Shown: positions 8,441 to 17,753 of the stretch, in pieces | Numbering within the stretch: position 1 is the stretch's first letter | Layout: the number at the start of each line of letters is the position of its first letter | Source of the DNA: an uncultured Cytophagales bacterium | Lineage (GTDB): Bacteria; Bacteroidota; Bacteroidia; Cytophagales; Thermonemataceae | NCBI GenBank assembly: GCA_938002655.1 | Contig: CALLAC010000017.1 | Location: forward strand, 124,001-188,000 | Reading direction: 5' to 3' | Length of the DNA stretch: 64,000 nt | Made by a program: the position numbers and the translations under genes | The notes under the pieces: generated by a model | The model's input: only the letters and a program-made list of their open reading frames with translations | Told to the model about the DNA's origin: nothing | Databases searched by the model: none

Positions 8441-8472
8441 CAAAAATAAGTTTTTTGCTGAGAAAAGCAAAA
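8441..8472 (-). promoter_or_regulatory. Promoter of the pncA-nadE unit
   Basis: On the minus strand, TTTTG at 8472-8468 and TATTTTTG at 8448-8441 are separated by 19 bp. The RNA would start near 8435, leaving a leader of only about 10 nt before the ATG at 8426. Confidence 0.65.
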
Positions 8473-8482
8473 TTTAGACACA

Positions 8483-8515
8483 ATAAAAAAAGAAAAACAC
8501 CTGCAAGGGTGTTTT
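8483..8515 (-). terminator. Terminator of the uppS-bamA-ompH operon
   Basis: On the minus strand an 8-bp stem (AAAACACC and GGTGTTTT) with a 6-base loop is followed by a T-rich run. It lies 9 bp past the stop of the second OmpH gene. Confidence 0.75.
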
Positions 8516-8524
8516 CGAACGATA

Positions 8525-9130
8525 TTAGCGAGGTTTAGTATTCGTATTGGGTTTGATATTCGGATTTGTATTGGGAGTTGTATTGTTGGGTTTGGTATTT
8601 TGTTGATTGGCGGGAGCAGGCGTAATTCCTAATTTTTTGAGAACCAGAACCGAAACATCAAGCGAAGTATCTTCGGGTTCGAATAGGAGAGCCTCTTTAC
8701 GTATAACATACGTAAAGCCATTTTCTTTGGCAACCTCTTTCAGTGTTTTTTCTAGTTTTTCATTGATAGGAGCAAGCAATTTATTTTGTTTTTGCACAAT
8801 ATCGTTTTCAGCTTTTTGTTGAAATTCTTGGAGTTGTTGTTGTCCGGTTTCAATTTCTTTGGCGAGGGCTTCGCGTGTAGGTGCAGGCATTTTTTCACCT
8901 TCTCTGACGTAGCGTTCATATTTAGCTCGAAGTTCGGCCTCTTTGTTCTGAAGGTCTTTTTGAAGTTTTTCGGTGTAGGCTTTCAGATCGGCATCGGCGG
9001 CTTTGGCTTCGGGGAGTTGAGAGATGACGTAGGCGTAATCAAAATAGCCAATCTTTATAGGATTTTGAGCAAAAGCACCATAAGCCCAAAATAGCGTAAG
9101 TAGCAGCACTCTAATTTGTAGATTTTTCAT
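8525..9130 (-). CDS. OmpH/Skp-family periplasmic chaperone, second copy
   Basis: A 201-residue exported protein, started at the ATG at 9130 because the signal peptide MKNLQIRVLLLTLFWAYG begins there. Skp-like chaperones hold unfolded outer-membrane proteins in the periplasm and pass them to BamA. The mature part opens with IKIGYFDYAYV, the usual first strand of OmpH proteins, then has a long charged coiled coil (about residues 40-130) and a closing strand pair. The last 30 residues are a low-complexity tail of Asn, Thr, Pro and Lys not usual in Skp. It is the last gene of the uppS-bamA-ompH operon and has a terminator directly after it. Confidence 0.85.
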   Translation of the reverse strand: MKNLQIRVLLLTLFWAYGAFAQNPIKIGYFDYAYVISQLPEAKAADADLKAYTEKLQKDLQNKEAELRAKYERYVREGEKMPAPTREALAKEIETGQQQLQEFQQKAENDIVQKQNKLLAPINEKLEKTLKEVAKENGFTYVIRKEALLFEPEDTSLDVSVLVLKKLGITPAPANQQNTKPNNTTPNTNPNIKPNTNTKPR

Positions 9131-9159
9131 TGTGATTTCAGTTTTTAGGTTCAAAAAAT

Positions 9160-9711
9160 TTACTTGTTTCCTTTACTTTTCTTTGGATTGTCCTCTTTAT
9201 CACCTAGTCCCAGCTCTTCCAAGACGTAATCTGTGTAATCGTGGGTAGGTTCGAGATAAATAATGACGAAATCGCTGGATTTATCAAAGATCGCTTGTAG
9301 TTTTTGTTTTTTAGCAACTTTTTCTACGGCTTTGTTGAGTTCTTCTCGTACGGGATTGATAAGTTCCTGCTTTTTGAGATAAATAAGCCCCTCGTAGCCA
9401 AAAGTGCGTTGTTGTAGTTCTTCGGCTTCTTTGCGTTTGGCTTCAATTTTCTTTTTTCGGTCGCGTTTCATATCATCAGTGAGCAGAAGTTCTTCGGCAA
9501 TGTATTTCTGCTCCATATCACGCAATTCGGCGAACTTTTTATCTACTTCTTGTTGGGCTCTTTGTGCAAAGTTATCCAGTTCTTGCTGTGCCTTTTTGTA
9601 GGAAGGCATTTTTTTTAGGATGAAGTTGGCATCAATAAAGCCATATTTTTGGGCAAAAATACCAAAAGTATTTGCAAAAAACAATAAACTGAAAACAATA
9701 ATTTGCTTCAT
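9160..9711 (-). CDS. OmpH/Skp-family periplasmic chaperone, first copy
   Basis: A 183-residue exported protein begun at the ATG at 9711, 7 bp after the bamA stop, where the signal peptide MKQIIVFSLLFFANTFGIFAQ starts. The mature protein starts with KYGFIDANFILKKMP, as in OmpH, and continues as a highly charged coiled coil (residues of about 40-125) before returning to strands with IFDKSSDFVIIYLEP. Two different OmpH copies after bamA are the usual Bacteroidota arrangement. The short Lys-rich end (NPKKSKGNK) is unlike the Asn/Pro tail of the second copy. Confidence 0.87.
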   Translation of the reverse strand: MKQIIVFSLLFFANTFGIFAQKYGFIDANFILKKMPSYKKAQQELDNFAQRAQQEVDKKFAELRDMEQKYIAEELLLTDDMKRDRKKKIEAKRKEAEELQQRTFGYEGLIYLKKQELINPVREELNKAVEKVAKKQKLQAIFDKSSDFVIIYLEPTHDYTDYVLEELGLGDKEDNPKKSKGNK

Positions 9712-9718
9712 TTTTCTG

Positions 9719-12211
9719 CTATCTAATTTGCTGACCAATAGTAAAGGTAAAATTTTGGAAGCCCTGCCCTGCAGGTAAGCCTTCAATTTGGTCAAAGCCA
9801 CGTCCCCAATCAAGTCCTATCATACCGAAAGCAGGCATCAAGAATCTTACACCGAGGCCTGCGGAGCGATACATCTTAAAAGGATTGAACCGCTCGAAGT
9901 CGAGCCAGTTGTTGCCTGCCTCATAAAAGCCAAGTACAAAAACTGTAGCGGCAGGGTTCAAACTTACAGGATATCGAAGTTCCAAGACGTATTTGGCAAA
10001 TATCGTGCCATCAACGAAAGTTCTTCGGCGAGGATCTAGTGGTCGTATAGCATTATCTTCATAGCCTCGTAAGCCAATTACATCGCGTCCAATGATAAAA
10101 TTTTGTCCTGCTAAGCCACCTCCTCCGAGCGTAAATCTTTCAAAAGGAACTATTCCTTTTGCAGAACGATAGGCATCTAAAAAGCCAAAATGTATGCGAG
10201 AAGCCAACACGAACTTGCCTACCAAGGGTGTATAAAAAGCTCCATCAAACATGAGCTTGTAATATTCTAACCATTTGAAACGCTCGGCAGGTGCTTGATT
10301 TCTGTAAAACTCATCGGAGTTGTTGTTGAAAAGCGAGTAAGGTGGCGTAACAGATAAATTCAGTGAAAGCATTGAGCCTGTACGCGGAAAGGTAGGGTTA
10401 TCAATGCTATTGCGAGAAAGGTTTGTACTTAGTACAATAGAGTTGGCATAGCCTGAGGCAAAGCCGTCATCGATGGTATAATTTTGGAAATCGTAATACT
10501 GAAACGAAAGTGAGTTGCTGAGTGTAAAATAATCGTCAGGGATACGCAGACGTTTGCCCAAACTTACCCCTGTATTAAACATTTTCAGATAGCCTGTTCT
10601 TTCATTGGAAAGATTAAAGCGATTGACACCCAAATTGAGGTTGGAAAGTGTTGCAAATACAGTAAAGTTATTAGGTTTTTTTCCCCCAAGCCAAGGTTCG
10701 GTAAAAGAAATAGAGTATGTTTGAAAAGCTCGTCCATTAGCCTGAGCACGAATGGAAAGTCTTTGGGCATCGCCTACGGGTACAGGTCGCCAGTTGGAAA
10801 GTTTGCCTGCTTTGCGAACAGAGAAATTATTAAACGAAACGCCCAAAGTTCCTACAAAACCAAAACCTGCTCCCCAGCCTCCGGACATTTCAAGCATATC
10901 GCTGGGTTTTTCTTCTACGTTGTAGATAATATCCACAGTACCTGCTTCTTGATTGGGAATAGGACGAGGGTCAATTTTTTCGGGGTCTAACATTCCGAGC
11001 TGTCCGAGAGCCTGCGTAGTACGAATAATATCCCTACGGCTAAATTTCATTCCGGGTTTGGTACGAATTTCACGCAAAATAACTTTATCGCTGGTTTTGG
11101 TATTGCCATTTACGATAACCTTATCAATGGTAGCTTGTGGACCTTCGTAGATACGCATTTCTACATCAATGGAGTCGCCTTCAATGGTTTTTTCAATAGG
11201 TGTAATACGAAAGAAGAGATGCCCATCATCCATGTACAATGAGGTAATATCTTCTTCGGTAAGGCTAAAATTGAGCTTTTTTTCCAGCATTTCCGGGTCG
11301 TACACATCGCCTTTCTTGATGTTGAGTATCTTTGAGAGTTGTTCGTCGGTGTATTTAATATTACCTTCCCAAGAAATGTTACGGAAATAATACTTTCTGC
11401 CCTCTTCAATTTGCATGCGAATATTCATTCGGTTGGGAGCAACGAAATAGACCGTATCGAAAACTATACGAGCATCACGGTAGCCGTTTTTATTATACAT
11501 TCGCAAAATGCGTTCTTTGTCTTCCTCAAATTTTTTTGCAATATACTTAGACGAGTGGAAAATACGGAAAGGAGTTCGCTCTTTGATTTTCATTCTTTTG
11601 CGAATTTTTTTTTCCGAAAAAGCTACATTTCCTTCGGTAATAATATCTTTTACTTTGCTTTTCTTGCCTGTTTTCACTTTGGCAGTAATAATAGTAGCAT
11701 TTTTGAGCAAAGTGTCGGGTTTTTGCAGAATTTCTACTTGGGTAGCAAAAAAACCTTTTTCTGCAAAATGCTTGCGAATGGTTTCTTTTATGTTTTTCAA
11801 AAGTACATCGGAAGCTACTTTGCCTTTATATTCTTTGGTTTTTTCTTCAAGCGTACTTTTTTGCCCTTTGCGTATACCTTCGAAAAAGATACGCGAAACT
11901 TTGGGGCGTTCTTCCAGATGAATATTCAGGAAAATTGTTTTACCTTCTATTTTTGTGACCGAAACATCAACACTGCCGAAAAGTCCTTGTTTCCACAATT
12001 TCTTGATGGCATAGCCAATTTCTGTACCTGGAATGCGAATTTTATCGCCCACACGTAATCCTGAAAGATTGATAATAGCGTTTTGGTCTAGAAATTTGAT
12101 ACCACTTGTGGTAATTCCTCCGATGATGTACTCGTTATCATTTTGGGCTTGTGCATATTGCCAAGTACCGAAAGGAATGATTAGCACGAAAATGAAAAGT
12201 AATTTTTTCAT
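9719..12211 (-). CDS. bamA: BamA outer-membrane protein assembly factor
   Basis: An 830-residue essential outer-membrane protein that inserts other beta-barrels. After a signal peptide (ending QAQ near residue 23) come five POTRA repeats of about 75-90 residues, recognisable from recurrent patterns such as GLRVGDKIRI, GNIKYTDEQLSKI and GNTKTSDKVILREI. A 16-strand-type barrel starts near residue 440 and contains the loop-6 segment LRGYEDNAIRP, the lid motif of Omp85 proteins. The length is typical. The start lies 2 bp after the uppS stop, so the two genes are translationally close. Its substrates' chaperones are encoded immediately downstream. Confidence 0.95.
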   Translation of the reverse strand: MKKLLFIFVLIIPFGTWQYAQAQNDNEYIIGGITTSGIKFLDQNAIINLSGLRVGDKIRIPGTEIGYAIKKLWKQGLFGSVDVSVTKIEGKTIFLNIHLEERPKVSRIFFEGIRKGQKSTLEEKTKEYKGKVASDVLLKNIKETIRKHFAEKGFFATQVEILQKPDTLLKNATIITAKVKTGKKSKVKDIITEGNVAFSEKKIRKRMKIKERTPFRIFHSSKYIAKKFEEDKERILRMYNKNGYRDARIVFDTVYFVAPNRMNIRMQIEEGRKYYFRNISWEGNIKYTDEQLSKILNIKKGDVYDPEMLEKKLNFSLTEEDITSLYMDDGHLFFRITPIEKTIEGDSIDVEMRIYEGPQATIDKVIVNGNTKTSDKVILREIRTKPGMKFSRRDIIRTTQALGQLGMLDPEKIDPRPIPNQEAGTVDIIYNVEEKPSDMLEMSGGWGAGFGFVGTLGVSFNNFSVRKAGKLSNWRPVPVGDAQRLSIRAQANGRAFQTYSISFTEPWLGGKKPNNFTVFATLSNLNLGVNRFNLSNERTGYLKMFNTGVSLGKRLRIPDDYFTLSNSLSFQYYDFQNYTIDDGFASGYANSIVLSTNLSRNSIDNPTFPRTGSMLSLNLSVTPPYSLFNNNSDEFYRNQAPAERFKWLEYYKLMFDGAFYTPLVGKFVLASRIHFGFLDAYRSAKGIVPFERFTLGGGGLAGQNFIIGRDVIGLRGYEDNAIRPLDPRRRTFVDGTIFAKYVLELRYPVSLNPAATVFVLGFYEAGNNWLDFERFNPFKMYRSAGLGVRFLMPAFGMIGLDWGRGFDQIEGLPAGQGFQNFTFTIGQQIR

Positions 12212-12213
12212 AG

Positions 12214-12981
12214 TTAGGCAAAAGTTTTAGTTTTACTTTTCTTTTTTTCAGTTTGGATTTGTTCGCTGGTTTTTCCAAAACGTCTTTCACGTTGTTGGTA
12301 ATTGATGATAGCGTCGTAGAGGTCTTTTTTACGAAAATCGGGCCAAAGGGTTTGGGTGATATAGATTTCGGTGTAAGCCAATTGCCACAACAAGAAGTTG
12401 CTAATTCTGAACTCACCGCTAGTGCGTATCATCAGTTCGGGTTCGGGAATGCCATTGGTACTTAAATGTGTTTCTATGGTTTGGGCATTGATTTCAGTGG
12501 TTTTGAGTTCGCCTTTTTCTACTTTTTGGGCAATCTTCCTCACAGCTTGCTCAATATCCCACCTACCACTATAACTCAAAGCTAAAATAAGCGTAAGTCC
12601 TGTATTTTGGGCAGTTATTTCAATGGCTTCCCGCAATTCTTTCTGACAAATGCTGGGCAGTTGCTCGGTAGCACCAATCGTAAGCAAGCGAATGTTATTT
12701 TTCTGCAAAGTGTCGGTTTCCTTTCTAATCGTAGAAACCAAAAGTTTCATCAAAGCATCAACTTCTTTGCGAGGACGCTTCCAGTTTTCGGTAGAAAACG
12801 CATACAAGGTCAGGTATTTTATTCCTAATTCGGCACAGGTTTCGGTTGTCTCTCGTACTGATTGAATGGCGTTTCTGTGTCCAAACACTCGCATTGCCCC
12901 CTTTTGTTTTGCCCATCTGCCATTACCATCCATAATAATAGCGATATGTTGGGGCAAATACTTTTTATCTATTTCTTGCAT
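12214..12981 (-). CDS. uppS: Undecaprenyl diphosphate synthase (isoprenyl transferase)
   Basis: A 255-residue cis-prenyltransferase that makes the C55 lipid carrier for peptidoglycan and other surface polymers. Conserved parts are IAIIMDGNGRWA with the catalytic Asp18, the FGHRNA segment, YAFSTENWKRP, and the C-terminal RTSGEFRISNFLLWQ and WPDF motifs. The C-terminus has a basic extension (KKKSKTKTF) of the kind seen in other bacteria. It is the first gene of the operon with bamA and both ompH genes. Many Bacteroidota have an additional outer-membrane gene between uppS and bamA, which is missing here. Confidence 0.95.
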   Translation of the reverse strand: MQEIDKKYLPQHIAIIMDGNGRWAKQKGAMRVFGHRNAIQSVRETTETCAELGIKYLTLYAFSTENWKRPRKEVDALMKLLVSTIRKETDTLQKNNIRLLTIGATEQLPSICQKELREAIEITAQNTGLTLILALSYSGRWDIEQAVRKIAQKVEKGELKTTEINAQTIETHLSTNGIPEPELMIRTSGEFRISNFLLWQLAYTEIYITQTLWPDFRKKDLYDAIINYQQRERRFGKTSEQIQTEKKKSKTKTFA

Positions 12982-13304
12982 AATTTATGCCTTACAAAAT
13001 CTGACCCTACGACAACTTTAAGACTGCAAAGGTAAGAAAGATTTTTGGAAAAACATAGCATTTATTTAAAACAACTCGGCTCAACGAAAATCTTTAAACT
13101 TTCTCATTTTGTTTTCGGATTTCCCGACAGTTTTCTCAAAAGAAGTTTACAAGTAATCATAATATAGACAAAGCAGAGTAAATCTACCGAAATAATGTAG
13201 GATAGTAAAATTTTTTGGAACAAAAATGAGTTAAGCAGAAAGCTGGATAGTTATCTGAAACGTTAAGTTTTTTTGCAAACATACGATTTAATACGCTTTA
13301 TCAA
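12982..13304. other. Intergenic region upstream of uppS
   Basis: A 323-bp AT-rich gap. The only signal I can support is a TACCTTTG -7 box on the minus strand at 13034-13027, which would start uppS RNA near 13020. I see no convincing gene or structured RNA in the rest. Confidence 0.5.
13027..13034 (-). promoter_or_regulatory. -7 box for the uppS operon
   Basis: TACCTTTG matches TAnnTTTG. No good -33 element is seen. The leader to the ATG at 12981 would be about 39 nt. Confidence 0.45.
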
Positions 13305-14222
13305 TTAAAACTTGGCTTGTTGCTTGGCAAGTTGCTCGGCTACAAGGGCAAGCCCTTCTTGAAAAGAATGAGGCTCATATCCCAATATTTTTCTTGCTTT
13401 TTCTATAATAAAGCCTGTACGAGGCGGTCTGCGAGCAGGTTGTGTAAAAGTAGTAGAATCAGTTCGTTCTATGAGTGTTTTATCTAGACCAAAAAAATCG
13501 GCGGTAGCTAGTGCTATCTGATAAGGGGTGAGAAAATCCTTCCCTGAAATATTGAATATGCCTGTGGCTTGCTTTTGAGCTATCAAAAAACAGCCTTTTG
13601 CCAAGTCTTCGGCAAGTGTAGGGGTTCGCCATTGGTCATCAACTACTTTTATTTTCTTTCCTTCCTCCAAAGATTTTTTTACCCACAAAATAATATTGCT
13701 TCGGCTCATGTTTTGAGCTACTCCATAGACAAGCACTGTACGAGCAATTGCCCAGGACAAGTTACTTGCTTGTACAATTTTTTCAGCTTCCCATTTACTG
13801 TTGCCGTAAAAGCTAATAGGGTTGGGCTTTGCTTCTTCATCGTAAGGGCCGGCTGTGCCATCGAAGATGAAATCTGTGGAAAGATAAATGAAAAAAGTAT
13901 TGTATTTTTCAGCGGCTTGTACCAAATATTGGACTGCCTTTACGTTTTGAAGCAAGCAGTTTTCTTGGTCTTTTTCGCAATCATCGACTTGTGTCATTGC
14001 GGCAGTATGAATAAGTATTTCGGGTTTAAAATGAGAAAAAACCTCCTGAATTTGCTCGGGATTGGTTATATCCATTGAAGCAAACTTAAAAGGCTTATCC
14101 AAAAGCACTCTATTTTGCCCACGAGCCGTTGCTACAAAACAAAACTCCTTTTGCGAGGCTAAAAGATGAATAAGCTTTTGCCCTAATAGCCCGTTTGAGC
14201 CTGTAACGAGGATAGTTTTCAA
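13305..14222 (-). CDS. RmlD-like sugar nucleotide reductase (extended SDR)
   Basis: A 305-residue NAD(P)-dependent reductase of the dTDP-4-dehydrorhamnose reductase type. It has the nucleotide-binding motif VTGSNGLLG at residues 6-14, HTAAMTQVDDCE, the STDFIFDG strand, and the active-site YGNSK. The C-terminal half has RTVLVYG and a substrate-binding part with ARRPPRTGF. The start codon is TTG: the frame has no upstream ATG before a stop, and a later ATG would cut into the Rossmann fold. It follows thrS by 29 bp and may share its transcript. I see no rmlABC neighbours, so rhamnose synthesis is not established. Confidence 0.8.
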   Translation of the reverse strand: MKTILVTGSNGLLGQKLIHLLASQKEFCFVATARGQNRVLLDKPFKFASMDITNPEQIQEVFSHFKPEILIHTAAMTQVDDCEKDQENCLLQNVKAVQYLVQAAEKYNTFFIYLSTDFIFDGTAGPYDEEAKPNPISFYGNSKWEAEKIVQASNLSWAIARTVLVYGVAQNMSRSNIILWVKKSLEEGKKIKVVDDQWRTPTLAEDLAKGCFLIAQKQATGIFNISGKDFLTPYQIALATADFFGLDKTLIERTDSTTFTQPARRPPRTGFIIEKARKILGYEPHSFQEGLALVAEQLAKQQAKF

Positions 14223-14251
14223 GTGGCGTTTGGTTTTATGTTTAAGCTAAA

Positions 14252-16192
14252 TTATACAAAAGCCTGTTTGATTTCTGCTTGAAATTCGTCAATAAACTGC
14301 TCGACAGGTTTTGAACCCAAATCCCCTTGTCCATGTTTGCGAACTGCTACGCTGAAACTTTCTTGTTCTTTTTCGCCTACAATAAGCATATATGGAATTT
14401 TTTTGACTTCAGCATCACGAATTTTACGTTGTACCTTTTCATCTCTATCATCTACGAAGCCACGAATATCTTTTTCAGTGAAAATTTGCAAAACTTTGTG
14501 AGCATATTCGTTGAAACGCTCTGAAATGGGCAAAATAGCGATTTGTTCAGGAGCAAGCCACAAAGGGAAATTGCCACCGCAATGCTCGGTAAGTACAGCT
14601 ATAAAACGCTCTAAGGAGCCAAAGGGAGCTCGGTGAATCATTACAGGGCGGTGTTTTTGATTATCTGCACCGATGTATTCTAGATTGAACCTTTGGGGAA
14701 GCTGATAATCTACTTGTACGGTTCCGAGTTGCCATTTTCTGCCCAGAGCGTCTTTTACCATAAAGTCTAGTTTAGGTCCATAGAAAGCCGCTTCGCCATA
14801 AGCTACTACGGTTTGTAAGCCTTTTTCTTGGGCTACGGCTTGAATATCTGCTTCGGCTTTGTCCCAATCTTCTTCTCTGCCGATATATTTTTCTCTTTCG
14901 GTTTGGTGGCGAAGCGAAATTTGAGCAGTGTATTCGGTAAAGCCTAATGATTTGAACACGTACAGCACTAAATCAATTACTTTACCAAATTCTTCTCGTA
15001 CTTGTTCGGGGGTGCAGAAAATATGAGCATCGTCTTGGGTGAAGCCTCTTACACGTGTAAGTCCGTGCAATTCGCCACTTTGTTCATAACGATACACTGT
15101 TCCGAACTCAGCAAGACGCAAAGGCAGTTCTTTGTAAGAACGAGGTTTGGATTTGTAAATTTCGCAATGGTGAGGGCAGTTCATAGGTTTGAGCATAAAA
15201 AGCTCATCTTCTTCGGGAGTATGAATAGGCTGAAACGAGTCGGCACCGTATTTTTCCCAATGTCCCGAAGTTTCGTACAACTTTTTGCTGCCAATATGTG
15301 GTGTAACCACAGGTGAGTAGCCTGCTTTCATTTGAGCTTTACGCAAAAACTGCTCCAAACGCTCACGCAAGAGCGTACCTTTGGGAAGCCACAAAGGCAA
15401 GCCTTTACCTACATTATCCGAGAAAGTAAAGAGTTCAAGTTCTTGCCCTAGTTTGCGATGATCGCGTTTTTTTGCTTCTTCCAAAACTTGCAAATACTCT
15501 TTGAGTTCTTTTTCTTGCGGGAAAGTTATTGCATAGACGCGTGTAAGCTGCTTGCGGTCGGTTTTTCCGAGCCAATAAGCCCCCGCTACGTTCATGAGTT
15601 TTACAGCTTTGATAAAACCTGTATGCGGAATGTGCGGACCGCGACACAAATCCACGAAATTGCCTTGTTTGTAAAAAGTTATTTCTCCATCATTAAGCCG
15701 TTCTAAAAGCTCTAATTTGTATTCATCGCCTTTTTTGGTGAAATAGTCAATGGCGTCGGCTTTAGAAATTTCCATACGCTTGTATTCATTTTTTTGCCGA
15801 GCCAGTTCCAACATTTTAGCCTCAATTTTCTCAAAATCGTCTTGGGAAAGTGCTTTATCGCCTGTATCAATATCATAGTAAAAGCCATTTTCGATAGCAG
15901 GGCCAATGCCAAACTTGGTGCCTGGATAAAGAGCCTCGATAGCTTCTGCCATCAAATGTGCCGAAGAATGCCAAAATGTAGCTTTCCCTTCGGTATCTTT
16001 CCAGGTGAGTAGTTGCAAAGTAGCGTCTTCGCTGATAGGCAAGGTTGCATCTTGTACCTTACCGTTCACTTTGGCAGAAAGAACATTGCGAGCCAAACCT
16101 TCGCTAATACTTTGAGCAATTTGCAGAGCAGTTGTTCCTTTATCGTACTGACGAATAGCTCCATCGGGAAAGGTAACTTTAATTTTTTCCAT
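14252..16192 (-). CDS. thrS: Threonyl-tRNA synthetase
   Basis: A 646-residue class II synthetase that charges tRNA-Thr. The ATG at 16192 starts the TGS domain ([13 protein letters not shown]). Next is the editing domain with its metal-site [10 protein letters not shown], then the catalytic core with zinc ligands in NCPHHCEIY, the motif-2 stretch [11 protein letters not shown], and a late His in [12 protein letters not shown]. The C-terminal anticodon-binding domain begins near [10 protein letters not shown]. All domains are complete and of normal length. In many bacteria thrS is followed by infC-rpmI-rplT; here infC is about 14 kb away on the other strand. The leader holds a hairpin (16207-16228) that may be a regulatory site. 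Confidence 0.97.
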   Translation of the reverse strand: MEKIKVTFPDGAIRQYDKGTTALQIAQSISEGLARNVLSAKVNGKVQDATLPISEDATLQLLTWKDTEGKATFWHSSAHLMAEAIEALYPGTKFGIGPAIENGFYYDIDTGDKALSQDDFEKIEAKMLELARQKNEYKRMEISKADAIDYFTKKGDEYKLELLERLNDGEITFYKQGNFVDLCRGPHIPHTGFIKAVKLMNVAGAYWLGKTDRKQLTRVYAITFPQEKELKEYLQVLEEAKKRDHRKLGQELELFTFSDNVGKGLPLWLPKGTLLRERLEQFLRKAQMKAGYSPVVTPHIGSKKLYETSGHWEKYGADSFQPIHTPEEDELFMLKPMNCPHHCEIYKSKPRSYKELPLRLAEFGTVYRYEQSGELHGLTRVRGFTQDDAHIFCTPEQVREEFGKVIDLVLYVFKSLGFTEYTAQISLRHQTEREKYIGREEDWDKAEADIQAVAQEKGLQTVVAYGEAAFYGPKLDFMVKDALGRKWQLGTVQVDYQLPQRFNLEYIGADNQKHRPVMIHRAPFGSLERFIAVLTEHCGGNFPLWLAPEQIAILPISERFNEYAHKVLQIFTEKDIRGFVDDRDEKVQRKIRDAEVKKIPYMLIVGEKEQESFSVAVRKHGQGDLGSKPVEQFIDEFQAEIKQAFV

Positions 16193-16206
16193 AGTAAAAA
16201 CATTTT

Positions 16207-16228
16207 CCCAAACGTACAAATGTTTGGG
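16207..16228 (-). promoter_or_regulatory. Anticodon-arm-like hairpin in the thrS leader
   Basis: On the thrS mRNA, CCCAAAC (16228-16222) and GTTTGGG (16213-16207) form a 7-bp stem around the loop AUUUGUAC. The loop contains UUUGUA, which equals positions 32-37 of a tRNA-Thr with anticodon UGU. It ends 14 nt before the ATG, where it could block ribosome entry. Threonyl-tRNA synthetase of E. coli represses its own mRNA through such mimics; the same role here is inference. Confidence 0.45.
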
Positions 16229-16232
16229 TGTA

Positions 16233-16264
16233 CAAAAGTAGGAATTTGTTGGTCTATTACAAAA
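16233..16264 (-). promoter_or_regulatory. Promoter of thrS
   Basis: On the minus strand, TTTTG at 16264-16260 and TACTTTTG at 16240-16233 are 19 bp apart. The -33 element lies in the last codons of the upstream acyltransferase gene. RNA would start near 16227, at the base of the hairpin. Confidence 0.7.
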
Positions 16265-17210
16265 TTTTCTCAAAACTGAATTTCAAACTACTCTTTGAGC
16301 CGAGATTTTCTTTGAAACGTATCAATCCGTTGTTGGGCAATCCGTTTTTAGTAGAAATTCCTAAATCTAATATTTTAAAGTTTTGAGCAAGACAGAAATC
16401 TGCTAATCCTTTTGTAAGGAATACTATCGGGCTATACTGCAAAAATTTCCAGCTATCAGCGGGATAAAAATTATAAAAAATTTGTTTGCTAACGGCAACT
16501 CCGACTGTCAGAGCGGCAATTTCTGTATTTTTTTTTACTACGAAAGGCAAATATTCTTTGGGAAAACAAGTTACTGTTTCTATGAAGTCAGTTTTGTTCA
16601 TAGTAAGAGGAAAATTTTTTCGCTTTCGAGCAGTTGCTACAAATTCAAATATGTATTCCCAGTCTGGATTTTGCCATTTTTCAAAATAAAAATTAGCTCG
16701 GATAGCTTTTTGCAAGCGTCTTTTTTCTGAAATGTGCCAATTTTGCAGAAAATTTTCTTCTACAAAAATATAGTGAGCAAGTTCATGATTTACAATTTCA
16801 AAGCCTTTTTGCAAAAGTATTTGTGTAAGTAAATGCGAATTACTTTCAGTATAACTGAACGGATACTGCTTGATGTGTAATTTTTTTAATTGTAGCTCTT
16901 GTTTGGAAAAATCGGTCAGAAAATTGATAAAATTATGCAAAACTTCATAAGAAAGGCTCGGACTAAACTCTATTCCACCAAAAGACATTTGCCAAGGGCT
17001 ATACCCTTCTTTTTCGTGCAAGAAAAGATTGCAACGAATGAGAATTTTATGGCTCTGCTCTGCCCAAAAAACCCAAATATTTCGGTTTTTCTGCAAAAGT
17101 AAATGTTGATTTGTATTGAAAAGAAAGGGCTCGTAAGTTTCTTGCAAAGCGAAATGAGCAAACTCTGCAAGGGGCAAAGCCCCAAACGTAATGCTTCTAT
17201 TCTTTTTCAT
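16257..17210 (-). CDS. FemAB/GNAT-like acyltransferase
   Basis: A 317-residue protein with the layout of peptidoglycan-aminoacyl (FemAB-like) or GNAT acyltransferases common in Bacteroidota. I see a first strand-rich half with [14 protein letters not shown], a central basic helix [11 protein letters not shown], the segment [15 protein letters not shown], and a C-terminal half with [22 protein letters not shown] and [10 protein letters not shown]. There is no signal peptide. The substrate cannot be inferred. Its ATG lies inside the apt coding end (14-bp overlap), so the two are cotranscribed. The thrS promoter starts inside its 3' end. Confidence 0.65.
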   Translation of the reverse strand: MKKNRSITFGALPLAEFAHFALQETYEPFLFNTNQHLLLQKNRNIWVFWAEQSHKILIRCNLFLHEKEGYSPWQMSFGGIEFSPSLSYEVLHNFINFLTDFSKQELQLKKLHIKQYPFSYTESNSHLLTQILLQKGFEIVNHELAHYIFVEENFLQNWHISEKRRLQKAIRANFYFEKWQNPDWEYIFEFVATARKRKNFPLTMNKTDFIETVTCFPKEYLPFVVKKNTEIAALTVGVAVSKQIFYNFYPADSWKFLQYSPIVFLTKGLADFCLAQNFKILDLGISTKNGLPNNGLIRFKENLGSKSSLKFSFEKIL

Positions 17211-17718
17211 AACGCATTACCGAAACCACATCGTAGCCTTTCAGTTTTTCTCTGCCGTTCAGAAAGGCAAGTTCTATCAGAAAAGATACTTGTACAATCT
17301 TACCGCCTGCTTTTTCAATGAGCGAGCAAGCGGCCTGAGCAGTGCCGCCAGTAGCGAGCAGGTCGTCGTGTAAAAGTACTTTTTCACCTTCCAAGATGGC
17401 ATCTTGGTGCATTTCAAGGGTATCTTTGCCGTATTCAAGCGTATAAGAGGCAGAATACACTTGAGCAGGTAGTTTTTTAGGCTTTCGGATAGGCACAAAA
17501 CCTGCGTTGAGGCGTTGGGCAAGCAAAGAACCAAAAACAAAGCCTCTTGCTTCGATAGCGGCTACTTTTTGAATAGCTAAATTTTTAGCAAAATTGTACA
17601 ACATATCTGCCGCTATTTTGAAAGCATCGGGGTCTTTGAGTAAAGTAGTAATATCTTTGAAAACTATTCCTCTCTTGGGAAAATCAGGGACATTGCGAAT
17701 AAAGTCTTGTAAGTTCAT
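17197..17718 (-). CDS. apt: Adenine phosphoribosyltransferase
   Basis: A 173-residue enzyme that joins adenine with PRPP to make AMP in purine salvage. The start at the ATG at 17718 (MNLQDFIRNVPDFPK) fits the family's usual N-terminus; ten extra upstream residues would be unrelated. It has GIVFKDITTLL, IEARGFVFG for base recognition, and the PRPP-binding loop VLLHDDLLATGGTAQA. It overlaps the start of the acyltransferase gene by 14 bp. Confidence 0.95.
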   Translation of the reverse strand: MNLQDFIRNVPDFPKRGIVFKDITTLLKDPDAFKIAADMLYNFAKNLAIQKVAAIEARGFVFGSLLAQRLNAGFVPIRKPKKLPAQVYSASYTLEYGKDTLEMHQDAILEGEKVLLHDDLLATGGTAQAACSLIEKAGGKIVQVSFLIELAFLNGREKLKGYDVVSVMRYEKE

Positions 17719-17745
17719 TGAGCAAACAAGTATAAAGTGGAAACG

Positions 17746-17753
17746 CAAATTTA
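17746..17753 (-). promoter_or_regulatory. -7 box for the apt unit
   Basis: TAAATTTG matches the TAnnTTTG consensus. RNA would start near 17739, about 21 nt before the ATG at 17718. The -33 element is poor. Confidence 0.4.

Noticed and set aside
14222-17753. T-box or riboswitch upstream of thrS
   Set aside because: The leader is only about 35 nt and contains no T-box consensus; a small hairpin is all it holds.
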